64,000 nt of DNA, taken from the NCBI GenBank assembly GCA_016721315.1, contig JADKIL010000019.1, positions 184,110 through 248,109 on the forward strand. Reading direction: 5' to 3'. Below the pieces are notes generated by a model. The model was not told the DNA's origin. It made no database searches and saw only the letters and a program-made list of their open reading frames with translations. Below, one piece after another: positions 17,296-26,634 of this stretch. Numbering within the stretch: the stretch's first letter is position 1; each line of letters begins with the position of its first letter. A program made the translations under genes and the position numbers. The stretch is from Candidatus Villigracilis vicinus. GTDB taxonomy: Bacteria; Chloroflexota; Anaerolineae; Anaerolineales; Villigracilaceae.

Positions 17296-18168
17296 TCACC
17301 CTGTCATCAACTTGACGTAGATCTCTTCCAGCGCTGATTCGCGCATGGAAAGGTCTACAAGTGTCCACCCTTTGGAGGATACGGTCTCCAGCATGTGAGC
17401 AATCCCCTCCACGTCATGAGTGCGGAAGATGTAATTGCCGCCGATGTGCTCGTAATCCAAATTGTCGTCTGAGTGAAAGATGACCTGATATTCCCGCTTG
17501 CCTAACTTTGAACGTAGGGCGTCCATTGTGTCAAAGACCAGCAACTTGCCGTTCTTGATGATCGCGACCCGGTCGCAGATGGTTTCCACATGGAAGAGGT
17601 TGTGCGCGCTTAGCAAGATGGTCTTGCCTTCGCGCTTAAGCGTTTTGAGATAATTGATGATAAAAAACGAAGTCAGCGGGTCGAGCCCGGAATTGGGTTC
17701 ATCAAGGATGAGCAGTTCGGGGTCATGCAGCAAGGTCCGTGCAATGGCGGTCTTGCGTTTCATGCCTTTTGAGAACTCGCCGGTGAGTTTGTTGCTTTGC
17801 TCCAGCCCAAGCGAGTCGAGCAATCCGTCGATGCGACTCAGCGCTTTCTGTCGCGGCATTTGGTAAAGTTCTGAGAAGAACAGTAGATATTGCTGGGCGG
17901 TCATTGCCTCGTAAAGCGGACTTTCCTCCGGCAGGTATCCGATCTTATGCTTGACCTTGATGCTGTGCTTGACCATATCCTGCCCCATGACGCGCACTTC
18001 GCCAGATGTGGGTTCGATCAGCCCGGCGATCATTTTCATGGTGGTGCTTTTGCCCGCGCCGTTATGACCAATGATGCCGACGATCTCACCCTCATTGATT
18101 TGTAAGTTTAGTTTTTCAACGACTGTAGTATTATCGTAGCGCTTGATGACGTCTGTAAGCTGGATCAT
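17296..18168 (-). CDS. ABC transporter ATP-binding protein (ABC-2/NatA-like)
   Basis: A complete ATPase of 290 residues. Walker A is GHNGAGKST (about 34-42), the Q loop is in GYLPEE, the signature region is SKGMKRKTAIARTL, Walker B is LLILDEPNSGLD and the switch is LSAHNL. The signature reads FSKGM rather than LSGGQ, common in ABC-2 exporters. It is divergent from two permease genes that start 41 bases away and is the obvious energy subunit for them. Confidence 0.93.
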   Translation of the reverse strand: MIQLTDVIKRYDNTTVVEKLNLQINEGEIVGIIGHNGAGKSTTMKMIAGLIEPTSGEVRVMGQDMVKHSIKVKHKIGYLPEESPLYEAMTAQQYLLFFSELYQMPRQKALSRIDGLLDSLGLEQSNKLTGEFSKGMKRKTAIARTLLHDPELLILDEPNSGLDPLTSFFIINYLKTLKREGKTILLSAHNLFHVETICDRVAIIKNGKLLVFDTMDALRSKLGKREYQVIFHSDDNLDYEHIGGNYIFRTHDVEGIAHMLETVSSKGWTLVDLSMRESALEEIYVKLMTG

Positions 18169-18209
18169 ATCGTAATTTTATCTCAAAGTATCTGTGAGCG
18201 TGGAAATAC

Positions 18210-19838
18210 ATGAACCAAGTCTTTGTGATCGCATGGCGCGAAATTACACGGTTGCGAAAGCGTTTTGGCGGGGGAGCCAGCCCGATGGCGGTGATTTTTC
18301 TGCTGGTTGTTTTGGGTTTGTCTGCCTATTCATTACAGGATACGGTCTCGTTGGGGAATGGGTTGTACCGCGTAGGTGTTTCTGGCGATGTACCGCTGAT
18401 CGAAGACGGCCGTTTCACTGTGGTTGAGGTTAGCCCGGAGGAGGGGCAGGCACTTTTGCTTGATACATCCATTGATGCGTTGATCGTTGGGGCAGAAGTC
18501 TTTGCGCGCGAAGACGATAAGTCGCAATTTGCGGTGCGGGCACTGAAGCAATACATGGAGAAGGAAGAACTGGTACGCGTCGGAAATTCCTTTGCGGAAG
18601 GGGATGCGTTTCCGCTGCGAGTGGGGGTCAATTACCTGAGCGCTGAGCAGGTTCCGGCGGAGGGGGAAGCGCAGATTTCCGTCCCGCAAACCACCAAAGC
18701 GGAGGAGGTGATCATCCCTTCACTTACGCCGCCGCCCGCGCCGTTTACCCAGGTGCTTGTTGCTCTGATCTATATCATGCCGATCACCTTCATCAGCATT
18801 TTCTTTACCAGTAGTTTTATGGACGAAAAATCGAATCGCCGTTTGACGATCTTGCTGTCTGCGCCAGTGACTCCCTTTCAGATCGTCCTTGGCAAGATGC
18901 TGCCCTATGCAGTCTTTGCACTTTCAACCACGGTGTTGATCGCTTATTTGACGAAGGGCAACATCCTGCTTGCGCTCGCCATCTTCGCACCGACAACGAT
19001 GTTCATTTTCGCCATTTATTTGATGGTGCCGCTTTTTTATCGTACCTTCAAAGATACGACCTTTATTGCGATGTTCGTCACCACCATGACAACAGCATAT
19101 CTTGTTTTTCCGGCGATATTCACGAACAGTAGTGATCTCGCATATATTTCTCCGCTGACATTGGCAGTGAAGATGTATCGCGCTGAACCATTTGGCTGGC
19201 GTGAGTATCTGCTGCCATCTTTGCCGATGACAGCGATCTTTGGTTTTGCCATGTTTGCAAGTACACGCCTTTTAAATGAAGAATTCCTGATGGGCTATAA
19301 ACCCATCACACGGAAGATCGGGGATGCCATTTATTTAATGATGGCACATTCCAAGCCGTGGTTTGCGGTGATGTTATGGAGCCTGCTGGTCATCCCTGCG
19401 GTTTACATGGCGCAGGTGGTGATGCTGGCATTTGCCACCAATCTGCCGGTCAGTTTGATCCTCGGCGCCACGTTGATCACCTCAGCCTTGATCGAGGAAG
19501 TCGTCAAGACCATCGGTATCGTAGTTTTGGCGGAACATGGTGTTGTGAAAACTGTCCGCGAGATTCTGGGGTTATCCTTCCTTTCTGCGCTGGGATTTTT
19601 GATCGGTGAGAAGTTGCTTTTACTGGTTTCGATCAGCATGGTATCTCAAGCGAATGTTTCGGGTGCATTGTTTGGAGCAAGTGTCTTTTTGCTCATTCCG
19701 CTCACGGCACATTTCATTTTTACTGCTGCCGTAACGCTCTTGCGAACGAAATTAAACTTCCCGTATTGGCTGGCTATAGCGTTTGGAACGGTAGCGCACT
19801 TTTTCTACAATGCTTATGTGATGCGAGGTGGAATGTGA
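18210..19838 (+). CDS. ABC-2 permease fused to a PrsW/CPBP-like membrane protease domain
   Basis: Residues 1 to about 385 resemble a NatB-type ABC-2 permease: an N-terminal membrane helix, a long extracytoplasmic domain (about 40-185), then helices with FMDEKSNRRLTILLSAPVTPFQIVLGK. Residues about 395-542 are a separate helical block with motifs of intramembrane glutamic proteases: IEEVVK (EExxK), GFLIGEK (GFxxxE), LTAHFIF and AHFFYN (HxxxN). The fit is best to PrsW, with some CPBP features. The stop overlaps the GTG start of the second permease, so they are translationally coupled. Its role may be export coupled to cleavage of a membrane peptide, but the substrate is unknown. Confidence 0.8.
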   Translation: MNQVFVIAWREITRLRKRFGGGASPMAVIFLLVVLGLSAYSLQDTVSLGNGLYRVGVSGDVPLIEDGRFTVVEVSPEEGQALLLDTSIDALIVGAEVFAREDDKSQFAVRALKQYMEKEELVRVGNSFAEGDAFPLRVGVNYLSAEQVPAEGEAQISVPQTTKAEEVIIPSLTPPPAPFTQVLVALIYIMPITFISIFFTSSFMDEKSNRRLTILLSAPVTPFQIVLGKMLPYAVFALSTTVLIAYLTKGNILLALAIFAPTTMFIFAIYLMVPLFYRTFKDTTFIAMFVTTMTTAYLVFPAIFTNSSDLAYISPLTLAVKMYRAEPFGWREYLLPSLPMTAIFGFAMFASTRLLNEEFLMGYKPITRKIGDAIYLMMAHSKPWFAVMLWSLLVIPAVYMAQVVMLAFATNLPVSLILGATLITSALIEEVVKTIGIVVLAEHGVVKTVREILGLSFLSALGFLIGEKLLLLVSISMVSQANVSGALFGASVFLLIPLTAHFIFTAAVTLLRTKLNFPYWLAIAFGTVAHFFYNAYVMRGGM

Positions 19839-20869
19839 TTTACCCTTTCCTCGCAGTTGTCAAAAAAGAGTTAACGTCCGTTCTGCGTGACCGGACCATC
19901 ATCATCTCGATCCTGATCCAACTTTTCATTGCTTCGTTCTCATCGGGTTTGCTGTTAGGGATGCTTTCACTCTACGACGCCGATACGATTTTGCGCTATA
20001 GTGGAGACGGGATCCATATCGGGATCGTTGGTGAGGTTACCGACCCCCTGCCTGAACTTATGCAGAAGCGCGGATTGAATATAACCCCCTTTGCAACATT
20101 GGCAGAAGCTCAAACGGCGTTCGCTCGCAATGAAGTGCTTGCCTTTGTGGATGCGCCGCAGGATGTGAACGGTTTGGTCGAAGTCAAATTGTATCTGCCA
20201 GATTCGGATACGGTCAGTTCATTGATCCGTATGGTGATCCAGGAGCCGCTCAAGCAGTACGAAAACTATTTACGGGCAGACCGAGGTATTGAGGTTCGTT
20301 ACACAGACTTGCAAGGCAGACCAGCGACCTCGTTCGAGTTCGTGTATTCTGTTCTGATTCCCATGTTGATGTTCTTCCCCGCCTTCGTTGCCGGGAGCAT
20401 GTCCATTGATACCATCACAGAAGAGGTGGAAAGCAAGACCTTGCAAACCCTGCTCTCGGCGCCGTTAACCATCAGCGGCATGATCAGCGCAAAGATCGTC
20501 TCGGCGGTCTTCCTTGCCATTCTACAATGTACCGCATGGCTGATTCTGCTGCAACTGAATGGCATTGATATTCATAACAAAGCATGGGTTTTAATACTTG
20601 CGCTTGTTGTCGCAGGGATTACGTCAACGTCCGCTGCGCTGGGGGCTGCATTCCTGCAAGATCGCGAACGTTCGCAATTCATTTATTCGCTCCTGCTTTT
20701 GGCAGGGGTTGGCATCAGTACCTTGTTTAATATTTCACCCATCACAACCCTTTCGCGCCTTGCAGTGGGAGATGCCTTTACCAATGGCTGGAATGTTATG
20801 ACCTTTGCCGTGGTTTTTGGCGGATTGTATCTATTATTATTGCGCTTTTCACGCCGATTGATGATATAA
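19835..20869 (+). CDS. ABC-2 type transporter permease
   Basis: The GTG at 19835 overlaps the upstream TGA (GTGA) and has GAGGTGG about seven bases ahead. The resulting protein has 344 residues: an N-terminal helix, an extracytoplasmic domain (about 40-165) and five or six C-terminal helices with SIDTITEEVESKTLQTLLSAPL, the ABC-2 coupling motif. It would pair with the fused permease to form a heterodimeric exporter with the divergent ATPase. Confidence 0.88.
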   Translation: MIYPFLAVVKKELTSVLRDRTIIISILIQLFIASFSSGLLLGMLSLYDADTILRYSGDGIHIGIVGEVTDPLPELMQKRGLNITPFATLAEAQTAFARNEVLAFVDAPQDVNGLVEVKLYLPDSDTVSSLIRMVIQEPLKQYENYLRADRGIEVRYTDLQGRPATSFEFVYSVLIPMLMFFPAFVAGSMSIDTITEEVESKTLQTLLSAPLTISGMISAKIVSAVFLAILQCTAWLILLQLNGIDIHNKAWVLILALVVAGITSTSAALGAAFLQDRERSQFIYSLLLLAGVGISTLFNISPITTLSRLAVGDAFTNGWNVMTFAVVFGGLYLLLLRFSRRLMI

Positions 20870-20906
20870 CCCCGCGCCTCTTTTCTTCACTTTTGCCTAT
20901 CTTCAC

Positions 20907-22235
20907 ATGACCAAATCTTTCTCAACACTCAAAACCATTCTCGCTGAATTTTTTCCTTTGCATCGAACTCTCGCTTCAGAAGGCATGGATGAGACCCTTG
21001 CCATCATCGGCTCTTATATGCCAGACCCAGCGAGTTACGCCGTTGAAACCTTCACCCCACTCACACAAGTGTGGACGTGGAAAGTGCCGGAGCGATATGT
21101 TGTCCATGAAGCTTATCTCGAAACCGAGGATGGCGAGCGCATTGTGGACTTTAAAGATAATCCGCTGCATATCATTTCCTATTCATTGCCTGTCGACAAA
21201 GTTCTCACTTGGGACGAGCTTGCCCCGCATTTACGCTTCAACGAAAGGCGCCCGAATGCCGTCCCTTGGGAATTCAAATATTACGAACGTGATTGGGGAT
21301 TCTGTCTGCCGAAGAGTCAGGTGGACCAACTATCTCGTGAGAAAAAATATCGTGCGCTGATCAATGCTGAGTTTGTCACCGAGCCGGAAAATGGGCTTCG
21401 TGTAGGCGTTGGGGTGTTGCATCCTGCCGATGGCAGAGTTTCAGAGATGGGGGAGTTCATAGTTCAATCTCATACTTGTCACCCGGCACAAGCCAACGAT
21501 GATGGTTCAGGTGTGGTGTGCGAGATCGAGCTTGCGCGGCGTTTGTCTGAGAACCCTCTGCCTGCTGGCTCCATGAGCATCCGCTTCTGGTTCGGACCAG
21601 AAACCATTGGCACTGTTGCTTACCTTGCCAACCATGAAGATCTTATCCCTCAACTTAAAGGCGGTATGTTCCTTGACTCAACCGGGAATCAAAATTCGAT
21701 CGCGTTGCAGCGCACTCGTCAGGATGCGCATTTGCTGGATCGGGTTGCACGTTATGTTCTGACAAAACGCGGAAAAGAATTTCGAGAGGGAGAGTTTGCG
21801 CAAGTGGCGCCCAATGATGAACGAATTATCAATGGAACCGGGGTCAATGTGCCAAGTATTTCACTCAGCCGCTTCCCTTATCCTGAGTATCACACCAGCG
21901 ATGATAATCTCGACATTATTCACGAAGACCTCTTGCTGGAAGTTGTAGATGTTGCTGAAGAGATCATCCGCATCTACGCCAGCAACTATATTCCGCGCCG
22001 CACCTTCCGTGGACCGGTCTTTCTTAGCGGATATGGTCTCTGGGTAGATTGGCGTGAGAATTGGGCATTGAATCGCGCCATCGAAAAGATCATGATGAAA
22101 TTTGAAGGGCAGCATACGCTCTTCGATATTGCAGAACAGGTAGGGCTGGATTATTGGGTCGTGCGGGACTACGTGGAAAAATTCCGCGCTAAAGGATTGG
22201 TAGTGGCTGCCCCGATCCCTTCTGAAGGGATGTGA
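20907..22235 (+). CDS. DUF4910 M28-like zinc aminopeptidase family protein
   Basis: A 442-residue cytoplasmic protein. Putative co-catalytic zinc ligands appear in order: SHTCHPAQANDDGSG (His and Asp), FGPETIG (Glu), LDSTGN (Asp) and YHTSDD (His), as in the aminopeptidase-like DUF4910/DUF2172 families. The last 80 or so residues form a winged-helix-like tail (HTLFDIAEQVGLDYWVVRDYVEKF) often found at the end of these proteins. Relatives occur in polysaccharide and natural-product clusters, but nothing here points to a substrate. Confidence 0.82.
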   Translation: MTKSFSTLKTILAEFFPLHRTLASEGMDETLAIIGSYMPDPASYAVETFTPLTQVWTWKVPERYVVHEAYLETEDGERIVDFKDNPLHIISYSLPVDKVLTWDELAPHLRFNERRPNAVPWEFKYYERDWGFCLPKSQVDQLSREKKYRALINAEFVTEPENGLRVGVGVLHPADGRVSEMGEFIVQSHTCHPAQANDDGSGVVCEIELARRLSENPLPAGSMSIRFWFGPETIGTVAYLANHEDLIPQLKGGMFLDSTGNQNSIALQRTRQDAHLLDRVARYVLTKRGKEFREGEFAQVAPNDERIINGTGVNVPSISLSRFPYPEYHTSDDNLDIIHEDLLLEVVDVAEEIIRIYASNYIPRRTFRGPVFLSGYGLWVDWRENWALNRAIEKIMMKFEGQHTLFDIAEQVGLDYWVVRDYVEKFRAKGLVVAAPIPSEGM

Positions 22236-22280
22236 ACCGAAATTATTTGAACATCTGTTTGAATGCCAGTTGATTAGGTA

Positions 22281-23651
22281 TTACGAGAGAGTATTGCGTA
22301 TTTTTATTTGAAAACAACTTCCTTGGTCGGCGCTTTGTGCAGATATGTTTCCGCCATGTAGTTCGACGATGGATTTTGCGATCGCCAATCCCAGCCCTGA
22401 TTCATTTCCGCTTCGGGATTCATCGCCGCGATAGGAACGCTCAAAGATATGCGGCAGAATCTCGACTGGGATTCCGCTGCCATTATCGATGACGCTCACG
22501 CTCAGACTCCCATTGAATTGCTTCGCTTCGAGACGAATCTCTCTGTTTGCGGCAGTGTACCGCAACGCGTTGCTGACGAGGTTTCCCAACACCTGTTCCA
22601 TGCGTGTAGGGTCGAGATTGATCTCTGGCAGGTTGGGTTCGATTTCTACCTTCAAGTTGATCTGTTGTTGTTCTGCCTGATGACGATAGGCTTTTGCAAC
22701 ACGTTCGAGCAATTCAGGGATCGATGTCGGTTCGAGGTGCAGTTTCAATTCGCCCGCATCCGCAAGGGATAACGTTCGCAGGTCTTCGACGAGATGCTGC
22801 AGGTGAGTCGCTTCGGCTTGCATGACAGCAAAACGTTCAGGCGTAGGTTTGAGCTTTCCATCTTGCAGAGACTCAAGATAACCGCTTAGCACTGTCAACG
22901 GATTGCGCAGATCGTGGGCAATGTCGGCGGTCATTTGCTTGCGTGAGCGATTGGCGCGGGCGAGGTCAGCGCTCATTTGATTGAAGGCTTGCGCCAATTC
23001 GCCGAGTTCATCTTCCGAGCGGACGGGGACTTGCTGTTCGAGTTTTCCTTGCGCCATAAGCCGCGTGGCGGTTGTCAGGTCACGCACGGGGCGGGTGAGC
23101 GAGCGTGCCAGTAGCAAGCCGAATCCCAACGCCACCAACATCCCAACCAAGCCTGCCAGCCAAAACCCGCGGTTGATTTGGTCTACATATTTCTGGTCGA
23201 TCGGGTTGCGGACGAGCGGCTGCCCGGTGGAAATGACCGTGCCGAAAACTTCGCCGCCGCTTTCGATGGGGATGCCTTTATCCAGTGTGCCTTGCTTCAC
23301 CTTTTCACCGACTGTATAAGGTGCAGATGCAATAATCACTTTACGATCAGTATTCACCAATACAAAAGGCTGCGGCGGCGGGTCGACTTCATTCAATGGG
23401 GGCAGGAGTTGCTGTTCGCGCAGGTAATTATCCACGCCATCCCAGGTGCGATTTTCAAGGTAATAATTATTTGCCGCCACTGCAAAGTCATTTTGGCGTT
23501 GAACTTCCAGATATTGATTGAACTGGTAGTTGATCAACCCCCATATCAAAGTCACCGCCAGCCCAATGACGATCAGGCTGAGGAGCAGGAAAGCGAGGGT
23601 GAGTTTGTGGGTGAGGTTCAAGTTGAAGGTTCCAGGTGTGTCAGGTTCCAC
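22281..23651 (-). CDS. Sensor histidine kinase with HAMP (OmpR-type partner)
   Basis: A 456-residue membrane kinase. TM1 (about 15-38) and TM2 (about 168-188) flank an extracytoplasmic sensor domain. HAMP follows (RSLTRPVRDLTTATRLMAQG), then the H box MTADIAHDLRNPLTVLSGY with the His, and the N box VLGNLVSNALRY. G boxes VIDNGSGIP and SGLGLAIAKSIVELHGG close the domain. The GTG at 23651 lies in a short-repeat region without a clear ribosome site, so a downstream start is possible. It is the second gene after its response regulator. Confidence 0.92.
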   Translation of the reverse strand: MEPDTPGTFNLNLTHKLTLAFLLLSLIVIGLAVTLIWGLINYQFNQYLEVQRQNDFAVAANNYYLENRTWDGVDNYLREQQLLPPLNEVDPPPQPFVLVNTDRKVIIASAPYTVGEKVKQGTLDKGIPIESGGEVFGTVISTGQPLVRNPIDQKYVDQINRGFWLAGLVGMLVALGFGLLLARSLTRPVRDLTTATRLMAQGKLEQQVPVRSEDELGELAQAFNQMSADLARANRSRKQMTADIAHDLRNPLTVLSGYLESLQDGKLKPTPERFAVMQAEATHLQHLVEDLRTLSLADAGELKLHLEPTSIPELLERVAKAYRHQAEQQQINLKVEIEPNLPEINLDPTRMEQVLGNLVSNALRYTAANREIRLEAKQFNGSLSVSVIDNGSGIPVEILPHIFERSYRGDESRSGNESGLGLAIAKSIVELHGGNISAQSADQGSCFQIKIRNTLS

Positions 23652-23686
23652 GTTCCAAGTTTCAGGTGTCAGGTGTCAGGTTGATT

Positions 23687-24367
23687 TTAATCAGAGGTAA
23701 ATTTGTAGCCGACTCCAAACACGGTGATGATGAATTGCGGGTCAGATGGGTCTTGCTCGATCTTGGTTCTTAAATTGCGGATGTGGACATCGATGGTCCG
23801 CTCGACGCCTTCGAAGGTGGTGCCTTGCAGTTTGAGCAGCAGGTCGGAGCGGGAGAAGACTTTGCCAGGTGTAGACATGAGCACGTAGAGCAAGTCAAAT
23901 TCGGAGGGGGTGAGGGAGGCGGGTTCGTCATCCACCGTGACGGTGCGGGAGTCTTTATCCAGGGAGATACTGCCGATCTTTAGCGTATCCGACTCGAGCG
24001 GAGTGCGAAGCGCGCGGCGTAAAACGGCGTGGATGCGGGCGGTCAGTTCCTTCATCCCAAATGGCTTGGTGACGTAATCATCCGCGCCGAGTTCGAGTCC
24101 CAGCACTTTATCGGTCTCATCTAATTTCGCAGTAAGCAGAATAATGGGCGTTTCGCTTTCTTTGCGATAGGCTTTGATGAAGTCGTAACCGCTCATCTCG
24201 GGCATCATGATGTCGAGCAGAATGAGGTCGGGCTTTTCTGCGCGGGCGGCGTAGAGGGCTTCACGTCCGTTGGCGGCGATGATCACGCGGAAGTTTTCGG
24301 CTTCGAGATATTCGCGCACCAGGTTGCGGATGTTGGCTTTATCGTCGGCGACGAGGATGGTTTTCAT
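23687..24367 (-). CDS. OmpR/PhoB-family response regulator
   Basis: A 226-residue regulator with a receiver (acidic DD near 8-9, phosphoacceptor Asp in LILLDIMMPEMSGYD, Lys in YVTKPFG) and a C-terminal winged helix (TPSEFDLLYVLMSTPGKVFSRSDL... DVHIRNLRTKIE). The kinase gene starts 35 bases downstream on the same strand, making a standard two-component operon. Its target promoters are not evident in the window. Confidence 0.95.
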   Translation of the reverse strand: MKTILVADDKANIRNLVREYLEAENFRVIIAANGREALYAARAEKPDLILLDIMMPEMSGYDFIKAYRKESETPIILLTAKLDETDKVLGLELGADDYVTKPFGMKELTARIHAVLRRALRTPLESDTLKIGSISLDKDSRTVTVDDEPASLTPSEFDLLYVLMSTPGKVFSRSDLLLKLQGTTFEGVERTIDVHIRNLRTKIEQDPSDPQFIITVFGVGYKFTSD

Positions 24368-24408
24368 GCGCCCATGATAGCAGAAAGATGTTCAGAAGTT
24401 GTTAAGGA

Positions 24409-25020
24409 TTACTTCTTTTTTAGATAATTCATAATTATTGAAAAAACTTCATCCACCATGCGGTCACGCATGGTGGGGTCAGCCAATCTTCCGTTGTGGA
24501 AGAGGATATAGGGTGTGTTTACCATCGCCAGCGCCGTTCCTGCGGACAAAAGCGGTTCGCGGTTTTCAAAAACGCCTGACGCCATACCCAGTTGAAGCAA
24601 GCCTGCCAAATGCCCAACAGTGTTCAACGTCCGCTGTCGGTTTTCTTCGGGGCTTTCGATTCCAAATTCGGGCATGACCCATGCCAGACGATACAGGTTG
24701 GGGTTCTCGCGCGCAAAATCAATATAAAGCCGCAGAACATCTTCCACAACCTGCACAATATTTTCGGGTGTGGCGCGTTGCTCGAAGACTTGCTGCTGTG
24801 CCTGCCACTTGGATAATTCGCGTTCGCGCAAGGCGCGCAAGATCGCTGCGTGATTCTCGAAGTAGGTGAATAGCGACATGTGTGCGACTCCCAAGTCTTC
24901 GGCTATGGCGCGGGAGGTGAGTGCTTCGGGTCCAGACTCCTGCAAAATGGAGAGGGCGACATCGAGAATTTTCTCGCGGGTGGCTTCAAGTTGGGCGGGG
25001 GTCTTTTTCGGTCGAGGCAT
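24409..25020 (-). CDS. TetR/AcrR-family regulator
   Basis: A 203-residue regulator with an N-terminal TetR helix-turn-helix (residues about 13-60: REKILDVALSILQESGPEALTSRAIAEDLGV, MSLFTYF) and a C-terminal ligand domain of the WHG/TetR_C type. It is divergent from the alpha/beta hydrolase operon. The shared 113-base gap holds a strong promoter overlapped by an inverted repeat, so it probably represses that operon and itself. Confidence 0.92.
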   Translation of the reverse strand: MPRPKKTPAQLEATREKILDVALSILQESGPEALTSRAIAEDLGVAHMSLFTYFENHAAILRALRERELSKWQAQQQVFEQRATPENIVQVVEDVLRLYIDFARENPNLYRLAWVMPEFGIESPEENRQRTLNTVGHLAGLLQLGMASGVFENREPLLSAGTALAMVNTPYILFHNGRLADPTMRDRMVDEVFSIIMNYLKKK

Positions 25021-25068
25021 AGGTTCAGTTCCTATTGGGTTTGGAATGAATAGATTAGGTCAAAACAC

Positions 25069-25102
25069 TTGACTTATTATTTATACCATGTATAATTTAT
25101 AC
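25069..25102 (+). promoter_or_regulatory. Promoter with putative TetR operator
   Basis: TTGACT (25069-25074), 16 bases, TATAAT (25091-25096) point toward the hydrolase operon. The -10 box lies inside GTATAA-T-TTATAC (25090-25102), an inverted repeat that sits within a looser, longer palindrome reaching about 25113. Binding here would block polymerase. Confidence 0.65.
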
Positions 25103-25133
25103 GTTGTATATATTATATCACAAGGAAAAGACA

Positions 25134-26156
25134 GTGAAAAGAGTAATGAAATGGTTGGGGATTATTGTAGCAGGCAGTGCCCTGCTGTTAGCGATATTTG
25201 TCTGGGTCTATGCCCCCATCCGCGCTAAAAGACTGGCGGTGCAGTACGAGAAATTCCGTGCTGAGCACCAAGCCGAGCATGACGCGATCGATGCCCAATT
25301 CAACCAACACGATACGGTTGTGAACGGAATCAAATGGCATTATGTGGAAGAAGGTAACCCAGACGGCGAGGTCATTCTTTTTCTGCACGGTCTGCCCGAA
25401 GGTTGGTATTCATGGCGCTATGTCTTGCCGCTGGTTGACCAAAACTATCGCCTCATCGCTATTGACATGAAAGGCTATGGACGTTCGGATTTACAGGATG
25501 AAGATTACAACTGGCACACGGTTGCCGGTCAAATTGTGGATTTGATGGACAGTCTAGGTGTCGAAAAATATTATGTTGTCTCGCACGATTGGGGAACGAT
25601 CATTGGCAGTGTGATGGTTAGTGACCACCCAGAACGCATCCTCGGGTACATTCGCATGGAAGCGGATTTGATTCAAAAAGAGGAAATCAGCACAACACCA
25701 CCGCCTTCTGTTTATCTTGAAAAGCCGCAATGGCTCCTGTTCCAAAACAATTGGATCGCATCCTATCTTTATCAGGATGCAGGCTGGTTGATCGACACTA
25801 TTTATCCTGACCGTATGACGAGCACTTTCAAACAGATAGACCGTGACTATTTGGTCTATGAATATTCCAGACCGGGTGTTGCCACAATGAACCCAAAATA
25901 TTTTCTAACGAGCAATTGGGACCTGAATACTGCCATCGGCAAAATTTGTAAAAATGATTTTCCTTTTCCAGTTCTGCAACTCCAGGCAGATAGTGACCCC
26001 GCACAACCCCAATCCATTTTCGCAGATATTGCCAGCGAATGTCCCAACGTTCAATTGGAATGGGTGACGAACGCCAGCCATTTCGACAACTTCGACCAGC
26101 CGCAGCAAGTGGCTGACGCCATCAACCGTTTTGTCCAAGCGCAAGAAGGAAAATAA
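25134..26156 (+). CDS. Alpha/beta hydrolase (epoxide-hydrolase-like), membrane anchored
   Basis: GTG 25134 is preferred because AAGGA lies at 25122-25126. The 340-residue product has an N-terminal membrane helix (about 5-25). The alpha/beta-hydrolase core has the oxyanion motif LHGLPEG, the nucleophile elbow VSHDWGT with Asp, and a late His in NASHFDNF. An Asp nucleophile fits epoxide hydrolases and haloalkane dehalogenases. The substrate cannot be assigned. It is the first gene of a three-gene operon opposite a TetR regulator. Confidence 0.85.
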   Translation: MKRVMKWLGIIVAGSALLLAIFVWVYAPIRAKRLAVQYEKFRAEHQAEHDAIDAQFNQHDTVVNGIKWHYVEEGNPDGEVILFLHGLPEGWYSWRYVLPLVDQNYRLIAIDMKGYGRSDLQDEDYNWHTVAGQIVDLMDSLGVEKYYVVSHDWGTIIGSVMVSDHPERILGYIRMEADLIQKEEISTTPPPSVYLEKPQWLLFQNNWIASYLYQDAGWLIDTIYPDRMTSTFKQIDRDYLVYEYSRPGVATMNPKYFLTSNWDLNTAIGKICKNDFPFPVLQLQADSDPAQPQSIFADIASECPNVQLEWVTNASHFDNFDQPQQVADAINRFVQAQEGK

Positions 26157-26157
26157 C

Positions 26158-26625
26158 ATGAAAAAAATCTTTGAAACATTACTGCCCGCCAAAATAGACA
26201 ATGTCATCCGCGGGACAAAAATCCCGTTCTACATTTTTGCCCTGTACGCCATTGTCAGCACGGTGCGCAGTTGTATTCATTTGCTCTCACCCGATGGCGG
26301 CGCAGGGACGATCGCTGGAATGGATTTATCCGTTGCGGGGGCAGATGGGATTATCTTCGCCTTCGCGCTGTGGGGAAGCTCGCAATTGCTTTTCGCACTG
26401 ATTCAACTGCTCGCGGTCATTCGCTACCGGTCATTGATCCCGTTCATGTGGCTGATGCTTGCGCTGGAAGTTCTTCTGCGTGAATTAGTCGGGGCGATGA
26501 AGCCGATTACGTTTGCCCATACTCCGCCTGGAGCGATCGGTAATCAGATCATCCTGCCATTGGCTGTGGTGATGGTGGTCTGGTCGCTGTGGAGTGGCAG
26601 CAAGAATATCGAAGAATCAAAATAA
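26158..26625 (+). CDS. Small integral membrane protein, unknown function
   Basis: A 155-residue protein with about four membrane helices (near 18-38, 68-95, 97-120 and 130-148). It starts one base after the hydrolase stop with AAGAAGGA ahead, so it is translationally linked. No catalytic motif is visible. Its role in the operon is unknown. It may be a membrane partner of the hydrolase. Confidence 0.7.
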   Translation: MKKIFETLLPAKIDNVIRGTKIPFYIFALYAIVSTVRSCIHLLSPDGGAGTIAGMDLSVAGADGIIFAFALWGSSQLLFALIQLLAVIRYRSLIPFMWLMLALEVLLRELVGAMKPITFAHTPPGAIGNQIILPLAVVMVVWSLWSGSKNIEESK

Positions 26626-26634
26626 GGTTTCCAA

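Noticed and set aside
25134..26156. Specific haloalkane dehalogenase call for the hydrolase
   Set aside because: An Asp nucleophile fits both epoxide hydrolases and dehalogenases. The halide-binding residues could not be confirmed by eye.
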